Below, in pieces: positions 1 through 4,835 of a DNA stretch of 16,555 nucleotides (the first letter of the stretch is position 1; the number at the start of each line of letters is the position of its first letter). The notes under the pieces are model-generated. The model was not told the DNA's origin. It did no database searches and saw only the letters and a list, made by a program, of their open reading frames with translations. The position numbers were made by a program, and so were the translations under genes. Source of the stretch: CAYSLU01 sp964431965 (GTDB lineage: Bacteria; Verrucomicrobiota; Kiritimatiellia; CAIKKV01; CAYSLU01); assembly GCA_964431965.1 (NCBI GenBank), contig CAYSLU010000105.1:1-16555 (forward strand). Direction: 5' to 3'.

Positions 1-39
1 GCCCAGGCGACGCGGTATCCGCGCGCCTGACCCTCGACG

Positions 40-75
40 TTGGCGGAGCAATACAGAACGCCATATATTTATATT
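40..75 (+). promoter_or_regulatory. Probable sigma-70-type promoter and operator of the toxin-antitoxin pair
   Basis: TTGGCG at 40-45 (4 of 6 matches to TTGACA) is followed after 18 bases by TATATT at 64-69. This puts transcription start near 76 and leaves a leader of about 33 bases before the toxin ATG at 109. A small inverted repeat, ATATA-TT-TATAT at 63-74, overlaps the -10 box and is the only AT-rich patch nearby. BrnTA-type modules are known to be repressed by their own antitoxin, so this is where an operator would be expected. That it binds the antitoxin is inference. Confidence 0.4.
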
Positions 76-108
76 GCTCCATCCGGGTCTGCGTGGTACG
101 GTCTTGTG

Positions 109-396
109 ATGTCAGATGCCACGTTCGAATGGGATTCGGAGAAGGATCGCGAGAATCGGCAACGCCACGGCGTGCCGTTTGACCTCGCGCAGTACGCTTT
201 TGCCGATCCCTCGCGTGTGATCGCACAGGACGTGACGCACAGCCGGGACGAGGATCGATTCTTCTGTTTTGGACGCGTCGGGGACGGCATCCTCACCGTG
301 CGCTTCACGTATCGTGAAGGCTCGATTCGGATATTCGGTGCGGGGTACTGGCGCAAAGGAAAGAAAATTTATGACCAAGAGAATCACATACGCTGA
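109..396 (+). CDS. brnT: BrnT-family toxin of a type II toxin-antitoxin system
   Basis: This 95-residue protein matches the BrnT pattern. It opens with FEWDSEKDRENRQRHGVPF (Trp-Asp, a Lys/Asn helix, then His-Gly-Val), followed by a 'FADPS' segment, a central Asp...His-Ser...Glu-Asp-Arg-Phe stretch, a strand 'ILTVRFTYREG' and a C-terminal 'IRIFGAGYWRKGKKIYD' strand-helix. BrnT is a small RelE-fold ribonuclease that slows translation when free and is held inactive by BrnA. The frame is open back to a TTG at 40, but that TTG falls in the likely -35 box. The conserved fold begins right after ATG 109, and no good Shine-Dalgarno favours the longer form, so I chose 109. The gene overlaps the antitoxin gene by 26 bases, the usual toxin-first order of brnTA. 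Base composition is lower in GC than the genes downstream, which fits a transferred module. The family call is firm; activity is inferred. Confidence 0.85.
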   Translation: MSDATFEWDSEKDRENRQRHGVPFDLAQYAFADPSRVIAQDVTHSRDEDRFFCFGRVGDGILTVRFTYREGSIRIFGAGYWRKGKKIYDQENHIR

Positions 397-601
397 CGGC
401 CCCATTGGGGATGTGAAAGTCGTCCGGGACTTTCTCCCGGCTCCCGCCGAGCTGGTGTTCCGGGAGGAACAAGTCAAGGTGACGATCGGACTAAGCAAGG
501 CGAGTGTGGATTTCTTCAAGGTAGAAGCCCGCCGACACCACACGCAGTATCAGAAGATGATCCGCAGACTTCTGGACCTGTACGTGTCTCAGCACAAATG
601 A
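371..601 (+). CDS. brnA: BrnA-type / CopG-like ribbon-helix-helix antitoxin
   Basis: This 76-residue protein begins at ATG 371, 8 bases after an AAAGGAA Shine-Dalgarno (356-362) that lies inside the toxin gene. The N-terminal half is acidic and Pro-rich (DFLPAPAELVFREE) and probably the toxin-masking arm. The C-terminal half reads KVTIGLSKASVDFF, then a helix with HHTQYQKMIRRLLDLY. That is a beta-strand followed by two helices, the ribbon-helix-helix DNA-binding unit of BrnA/CopG-type antitoxins. It should bind and neutralise the toxin and repress the promoter at 40-75 as a complex. The start overlaps the toxin gene by 26 bases, so translation is probably coupled. It could be filed under either the BrnA or the CopG_antitoxin family; position next to brnT favours BrnA. 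Confidence 0.8.
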   Translation: MTKRITYADGPIGDVKVVRDFLPAPAELVFREEQVKVTIGLSKASVDFFKVEARRHHTQYQKMIRRLLDLYVSQHK

Positions 602-619
602 CGGCCGCCAATCGGGTCC

Positions 620-652
620 CCGTGACTGACTGAGGTTATCAGCCAGCCACGG
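620..652 (-). repeat. 14-bp imperfect inverted repeat, fully pairable only as minus-strand RNA
   Basis: The arms are 620-633 and 639-652 with a 5-base loop. Twelve of 14 positions are Watson-Crick. The two others (625/647 and 629/643) are A-C on the plus strand but become U-G wobbles in a minus-strand transcript, which therefore folds into an unbroken 14-bp stem. It lies 18 bases after the brnA stop. There is no U-run on either side, so it is not a canonical terminator. It could be a REP-like extragenic palindrome, a processing site, or part of a minus-strand RNA. Confidence 0.55.
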
Positions 653-1003
653 TTGAGGGGTCAGGGCTCGTCATTCGCCAGTTGCTTGACGGGAGTGGGG
701 CTTGCAGTGAAGTCGGAGAAGCGTCCATAGGCACCTCCCAAACCGGGCGTTGACGACGGTTGCCATCCTCCCTGCGCTTCCTGTTTCTTTGCGGCCGTTC
801 TGCATAGGGGATTGCGTGTGCAGTCCTAGTCCGGGCTCCAACAATACGTCGATTCGCACCGCAGCTTCACCGTGAACGTTTGCCACGATGAGCATTACAT
901 GAGCCTCGGGCTACACCGGAACCCTGTATTCGGCTGGGGCGGGAAGCGGCACGTGGAGCAGTCGGACGAACGGAGCGGGCTCTGACGAAGGGTGCAAGCG
1001 AGC

Positions 1004-1039
1004 GGCGCGATGGGTATGGGGTAAACACCCCATAGCGCC
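1004..1039. repeat. Perfect 8-bp inverted repeat inside an outer 5-bp stem
   Basis: TATGGGGT (1015-1022) and ACCCCATA (1027-1034) form a perfect stem around the tetraloop AAAC. Outside it, GGCGC (1004-1008) pairs with GCGCC (1035-1039), leaving a six-base bulge (1009-1014) on one side only. The result is a two-part hairpin of 13 base pairs about 30 bases ahead of the next candidate gene. No U-tract follows. It may be an extragenic palindrome or a leader structure; its role is unknown. Confidence 0.5.
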
Positions 1040-1068
1040 AACTCGCCTTCTGGGTTACTAGAGCTATC

Positions 1069-1446
1069 GTGAAGAAAAAGGCCTGCTTCCAGCATGGGAG
1101 CTCCGCCGCAGGTCGAAGAGCGGCGCCCGGAGACCGCACGCCCGACAAGGTGCGAGCCGTAGCCTTCAGGATTGAGGACAAGGTCTACGAAGGCGGCTCC
1201 GGCGCGAGCCACGTCACGTTGTACTCCGCCCTCCTGCTCGAGAAGCGGGTTTCAGCGCACACGCTCGACGCCTGGACCAGCGACGAGAAGAACCACGGCT
1301 TCGTCACGGTGAAGGGCAAGTTCCTGGCCCGGCTCGAAGTCTTCAGGCAGTTTGGCGTTTCGCGCAGCCAGGACTTGCGGGCGAAGGGCGTGTTCAAGAC
1401 CCCGCGGCAAGCCCCGGCACGAGACCGCCACGCCAGGCGCCGGTAG
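1069..1446 (+). CDS. Small protein of unknown function, possibly a decayed or orphan gene
   Basis: I do not recognise this gene with certainty. The frame is open from GTG 1069 (125 residues), but the protein-like part starts near residue 28, where GTG 1150 opens a stretch VRAVAFRIEDKVYEGG. It continues with SHVTLYSALLLEK, then HGFVTVKGKFLARLEVFRQFGVS. The layout 'R...GKVY.G.SHA...' then 'GF.T..G+F..R.EA...' recalls short phage- or plasmid-borne proteins that I cannot name. The first 27 residues and the last 15 (Arg/Pro/Ala-rich) look like non-coding extension. Neither start has a strong ribosome-binding site. Its stop is only 4 bases from the stop of the convergent glycine-rich gene, so the original 3' end may have been overwritten. 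A real but partial gene is the best guess. Confidence 0.35.
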   Translation: MKKKACFQHGSSAAGRRAAPGDRTPDKVRAVAFRIEDKVYEGGSGASHVTLYSALLLEKRVSAHTLDAWTSDEKNHGFVTVKGKFLARLEVFRQFGVSRSQDLRAKGVFKTPRQAPARDRHARRR

Positions 1447-1450
1447 TCCT

Positions 1451-3700
1451 TCAGCGGATGGACAGCAGGATGCCCGGGGGCGGCGTGTAGACCGCGAAGA
1501 CCACCGAGCCCGGATCCGCCCCGTCGGGCGGCCGATTGGTGTACCCGATGCCGTTGGTCACGGCGACGACGCCCGTGAACAAGGCGTAGCGGTTCGTGAT
1601 CCGGATGCCCTGCGGCCATTCGTTGGACGCCACATCGCCGTAGCGAACAGAGGGTATGCCGACCCAGACGGCGATCCGGCCTCCCCCGCCGCCGCCGCCG
1701 CTGGAGGATGCATACCCGGCGCCGGTGCCGCCGTTGGCGCGCAGAACGCCGGAGCCCCCGAATCGGCCGCTCCGGACAAAGATCCCGCCGCCGGAGCCAC
1801 AGCCGCTCCGCATGTCGGAGGGGGCGTAATAGCCCTCCTGACCGTTGGCCGTCATCGTCCCGTCGAGCGTCACCCCGCCCGCCGTCTCGATCCGGATGAG
1901 CCCGCCGCCGAAGGAGAACCACGGCGCATTGGCATGGCCGGCACCCGCACTGCCCGGATCGCTCGGCGCCCGGGCGGAGCCATACGGGCTCCCGTCCCGG
2001 TTCACTCCCCAGACGGTTTCGCCACCCTTGCCGCCGTATCCGGCGCCTCCGCCCGAGTACAACCCGCGGCCCGGGCCATAGCCGGAACCGAGATACGCTC
2101 CGCCATACCCGCGCGCGTCGGCGTTGAAGCCGCCGGCCGCCGGAACCGCCAGGTCGTGAACCCGAAACAGACACGACCCGCCGTTGGTCATCTGCGAACA
2201 GGGGTACACCCATGAACCGCCGCACACCGCCATCGTGCCGGTCACGCCGACCAGCAGGCCGAACTCCGTCCACACGCCGTTCGTGGGGCCGCTGAGGAAA
2301 TGGGCGGAGGCCTGATTGGTCAGGATGAAATCGCCGCCACACGACATCGACACGTTCCCCTTCAGCGCCACAAAGCTGTTCGAGTGCGCCGCCCGAAGGC
2401 CGCCGGCGCAAGCCAGGTCGCCCAGCAGGGTCAGGCGGCCGCCCTGCTCGAGAGTCAGGCGGCCGCCGCAGGAGACGTCGCCGCTCGGGTCGCTCATCAG
2501 CAGTCCGTTGGTGCCGGTCACCACGATGTCGCCATCCACCCGGATATCGGCGCCCCCGGCGAGGCCGACGGCGACGTTGCTGACGAGCAGCGACGGCACC
2601 GACCACGTGCCGAGACCGTTCACGATGAGCCGCCCGGCCAACCGGGAAATGACGCCTCCAAGCAGGCTCATGTCGGACAGCCAGATCGTCCCCGCCTCGG
2701 ACGGAGCCTGGATGGCGAATCCCTCGCGAGCCGTGTGGAACTGGTAGTAGCCGAGCCCCGCGTCTGCCGAGACACGCAGGCCGGCGGCCCCGGCCGCGGA
2801 GTCGTAGTGGAGGGCGATGCGCCCGCCGCCCCCGCCCCCACCCTCGGGCGTGCGGCTGTACGCCAGCCCGCTGCCGCCGTTCGCGCTGATGGAGCCGGAG
2901 CCCGACAGGGTCCCGCAGGTGATCCAGACGGAGCCTCCGGAGCCGCCGCCGCTGCGCATGTTGGAGCCCCACGGATTGCCCGGCTTCCCGTTGGCCGCTA
3001 TCGCCCCGTGCACCGTGACGGTCCCGGTCGCTTCGATGCGGATGGCCCCCCCGCCGGCGCCGCCCTCGCCCGCGTTGGCCTGGCCGCCCCCGCTGCTGCC
3101 CGGCAGGACAGGCGCATCGGCCGCTTCATAGGCCGCGCCGCCATTGTCGGCGGTCGCCGCGAACTGGCGATCGGAATTGCCGCCGCGCCCGCCGTGCCCG
3201 GCCCCGCCGCTGACGGCCAGTCCGCGGCCCGGCCCCGCACCGTTGGAGTTGGCGCTCCCGGCATAGCCCCGGTAATCGGCGTCAATCCGGCCGCCCGGCA
3301 TCACCAGCAGGTCCGTGCACACAACGTGAATGCGGTTGGACATCGCGGTCGCCGGGAACGCCGGAGGCAGGGAGATGGCGCCGTTGGTCCTGACGGTCAC
3401 GCTGGCGGCGCTGATCGTCGTGCCCCAGTTGGAGCACACGAGCGTGCCGTTGCTGACGACCAAGGAGGTCAGCCCCGCGGTATCGTTGGTGAGGAGGACA
3501 ACCCCATAGGCAATCGCAACGCTGTCCCCCGCCTGCGGATAGTCACCCGGCGGCATCCAGTTGGCGGCGGCGAACCAGTCGCCGGTGGCCGGCCCGTTCC
3601 ACGTCCGGTCCTGTGCCGCCGCCGCCCCGAAGGCCAGCAGGCACAGGGCGGCCGCCAAGGCAGACCGCGTATGCGCACCCCAACCTGTTGGTCCACCCAT
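1451..3700 (-). CDS. Secreted glycine-rich beta-helix/repeat protein with an internal duplication
   Basis: This ~749-residue protein has an Ala/Leu-rich signal peptide (residues ~12-30, ending FGAAAA-QD). Next comes a module typical of secreted beta-solenoid proteins of the PVC group ('TWNG...GDWFAAANW', then 'GD.V.I..GVVLLTND', 'LVVSNGTLVCSN'). Two long Gly-rich units follow (about residues 136-297 and 523-678), each with 'RGYxG...GxGPGRGL..GGGAGxGGxGG', then 'GGGxIRIE', 'ANGxxG', 'MRSGxGSGG', a Gly-only run and 'GGRIA'. Between them lies a block of short beta-strand repeats (~350-500) with many TNG and SNG turns. I see no PEP-CTERM, LPXTG or autotransporter barrel at the C-terminus (it ends GILLSIR), so anchoring is unclear. 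The frame includes a GTG at 3703, but ATG 3700 is adjacent and preferred; no Shine-Dalgarno is visible for either. It lies downstream of and co-directional with the AraC gene. Likely an extracellular structural or adhesive protein; function unknown. Confidence 0.75.
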   Translation of the reverse strand: MGGPTGWGAHTRSALAAALCLLAFGAAAAQDRTWNGPATGDWFAAANWMPPGDYPQAGDSVAIAYGVVLLTNDTAGLTSLVVSNGTLVCSNWGTTISAASVTVRTNGAISLPPAFPATAMSNRIHVVCTDLLVMPGGRIDADYRGYAGSANSNGAGPGRGLAVSGGAGHGGRGGNSDRQFAATADNGGAAYEAADAPVLPGSSGGGQANAGEGGAGGGAIRIEATGTVTVHGAIAANGKPGNPWGSNMRSGGGSGGSVWITCGTLSGSGSISANGGSGLAYSRTPEGGGGGGGRIALHYDSAAGAAGLRVSADAGLGYYQFHTAREGFAIQAPSEAGTIWLSDMSLLGGVISRLAGRLIVNGLGTWSVPSLLVSNVAVGLAGGADIRVDGDIVVTGTNGLLMSDPSGDVSCGGRLTLEQGGRLTLLGDLACAGGLRAAHSNSFVALKGNVSMSCGGDFILTNQASAHFLSGPTNGVWTEFGLLVGVTGTMAVCGGSWVYPCSQMTNGGSCLFRVHDLAVPAAGGFNADARGYGGAYLGSGYGPGRGLYSGGGAGYGGKGGETVWGVNRDGSPYGSARAPSDPGSAGAGHANAPWFSFGGGLIRIETAGGVTLDGTMTANGQEGYYAPSDMRSGCGSGGGIFVRSGRFGGSGVLRANGGTGAGYASSSGGGGGGGRIAVWVGIPSVRYGDVASNEWPQGIRITNRYALFTGVVAVTNGIGYTNRPPDGADPGSVVFAVYTPPPGILLSIR
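1667..2134 (-). repeat. Glycine-rich module, copy 2 of an intragenic duplication
   Basis: This second unit is slightly shorter than copy 1 (about 156 against 162 residues) and has diverged in its middle. The landmark order is kept, including MRSGCGSGGG against MRSGGGSGGS and the poly-Gly run before GGRIAVW. It sits close to the C-terminus of the protein. Confidence 0.7.
2810..3295 (-). repeat. Glycine-rich module, copy 1 of an intragenic duplication
   Basis: This encodes the first ~160-residue unit of the secreted repeat protein. It shares with the copy at 1667-2134 the ordered landmarks RGYxG, GPGRGL, GGAGxGGxGG, GGGxIRIE, ANG, MRSGxGSGG, ANGGxG and the poly-Gly GGRIA end. The order and spacing are too consistent for low-complexity bias alone. 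Confidence 0.7.
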
Positions 3701-3823
3701 CACGCCGCGAACTGTATCGTGTCGGTTCGATGCGGTCGAGCAGCAGCGGATCAGCCCCCCCCCGGCTCCAGAGTCCGAGTCGGAAGCGACGACGCGCGAA
3801 GCGGCCGGGGCTGCGGCCGGCCG

Positions 3824-4714
3824 TCACGAGCCGCCCGGACCATCGAACAGCGTCGCCGCGATGAGGCGCCGGTAGGCGAGCGGGCTCATGCCGCATACGG
3901 CACGGAACTGGCGGCTGAAATGGAACGGATCGCCGTAGCCCACGGCGGAAGCGACGCGCTTCACGGGCAGCGCCGTGTGGATCAGCAACTCCTGCGCCCG
4001 GCGCACCCGCAGCCGCTTGATGTATTCCTGGGGTGTCAGGCCGACGGCCTGCCTGAAGATCGCGTCGAAGTAGCCGGGCGAGACGCGCGCCGCCGAGGCG
4101 AGCCGCTCCCGCGGAAGCGGGTCTGCCGCATGGTCGTCGATGTACCGGAGAACCGGCACCATGCGCTCGATCCGCGCGAGCATCGCCGGGGCCGCGGCCC
4201 GGTAAGCCGAGACCGCGACGATCTCCTCGAGCAGCCGCGTCTCGAGCGCCTTCCGGCGGACCAGGTCGGGAAGCCTCCGGCGTTCGCGCTCGACTGCGTC
4301 CGGCCGCACCAGGTCCGCGCACAGGTCGCCGATGCGCGCGGCCGCGGGCGGGCCGATCACGGCGGGGATGTCGAACAGGGCCAGCAGGTCGATCGCCTCC
4401 GAGATCGTGAACCGCATGTGGGCCCAGCAGCTCTCGATCAGAGGCCCCGCCGGGTGCACGAACCGATGCCGCACGCCCGTGGGAATCACCACGGCCGAAC
4501 CATCCGGAACCGACGCGCTCCGGCTCCCCTCGCGCTCGCATACGACGATGCCGCCGCGGAACCGCGCCACCAGAGCGAACGGCAGCGCGCGCCAGCCGCT
4601 GTCATACCAGCGGCACGCGGACACGCCGCCCTCGATCAGGGCGACGCGCAGAGAGGATTCGACATGCTGCTCCGCAAGGTCCAGTATCGGCCTCATGATT
4701 GGAATATGATGCAT
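3824..4714 (-). CDS. AraC/XylS-family transcriptional regulator
   Basis: This 296-residue protein carries an N-terminal cupin-like sensor region (residues ~20-105, with the strand-turn VPDGSAVVIPTGVRHRF). A helical linker follows, then a C-terminal double helix-turn-helix. HTH1 is around residues 203-222 (ERLASAARVSPGYFDAIFRQ) and HTH2 around 250-272 (VKRVASAVGYGDPFHFSRQF), with the family signature GMSPLAYRR right after. Such proteins bind a sugar or similar ligand in the cupin and activate nearby promoters. The frame is open for 97 more residues upstream, but that would run over the divergent DUF4838 gene and is not protein-like. I chose ATG 4714 (MHHIPIM); ATG 4696 is a second possibility, and neither has a strong Shine-Dalgarno. 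It is divergently placed 121 bases from the DUF4838 gene, so that gene and the operon behind it are the likely targets. The secreted repeat gene follows on the same strand. Confidence 0.9.
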   Translation of the reverse strand: MHHIPIMRPILDLAEQHVESSLRVALIEGGVSACRWYDSGWRALPFALVARFRGGIVVCEREGSRSASVPDGSAVVIPTGVRHRFVHPAGPLIESCWAHMRFTISEAIDLLALFDIPAVIGPPAAARIGDLCADLVRPDAVERERRRLPDLVRRKALETRLLEEIVAVSAYRAAAPAMLARIERMVPVLRYIDDHAADPLPRERLASAARVSPGYFDAIFRQAVGLTPQEYIKRLRVRRAQELLIHTALPVKRVASAVGYGDPFHFSRQFRAVCGMSPLAYRRLIAATLFDGPGGS

Positions 4715-4835
4715 TCGGCGGAGGCCGTCCCGCAAGCCGGGATCTGACAATCCGACATGCGATTGGCACTTCCGTCCATTCCCTTGTCCGCGCGCGTGCC
4801 GTACGCTGTCGTCAACCTTTCCAGGAGGATTCCGC
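4715..4835. promoter_or_regulatory. Divergent intergenic control region between the AraC and DUF4838 genes
   Basis: Both genes read outward from this 121-base gap, so it must hold at least one promoter and is the obvious AraC-protein target. An inverted repeat CAATC (4748-4752) and GATTG (4761-4765) with an 8-base spacer is the clearest symmetric element; TTGGCA at 4763-4768 could be a plus-strand -35 box. I cannot see a matching -10 box at proper spacing, as is common for activator-dependent promoters. A strong AGGAGG at 4823-4828 serves the DUF4838 gene. Confidence 0.4.

Larger units (their letters stand above)
602..1068. other. Gene-poor region with inverted repeats, no confident gene
   Basis: I find no reading frame here with family-like sequence on either strand. 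Short open stretches on the minus strand (about 671-895 and 867-1212) lack ribosome-binding sites and are Arg/Pro/Ser/Cys-rich in the way of non-coding GC-rich DNA. The region holds two clear inverted repeats, at 620-652 and 1004-1039, described separately. It may be a scar of decayed or mobile DNA between the toxin-antitoxin pair and the next gene; that is inference. Confidence 0.5.

Noticed and set aside
1..30. Short frame AQATRYPRA then stop, possibly the tail of an upstream gene
   Set aside because: Nine codons cannot be assessed, and another frame is also open across the same bases.
895..1212. Minus-strand frame ending in NTGFRCSPRLM, which recalls the C-terminus of formylglycine-generating-enzyme (SUMF1-type) domains
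   Set aside because: Only the NTGFRC hexapeptide fits. The preceding residues show no SUMF1 pattern and there is no ribosome-binding site; chance or a very old remnant.
3755..3763. Run of nine C residues between the AraC and repeat genes
   Set aside because: It is outside coding sequence, so a phase-variation role in the coding frame is not possible. An effect on promoter spacing is conceivable, but nothing supports it.
2300..4747. An 815-codon plus-strand open frame across the repeat gene and the AraC gene
   Set aside because: It is antisense to two real genes, low-complexity (Arg/Ala/Pro/Gly), with no motif. It is a GC-rich shadow.
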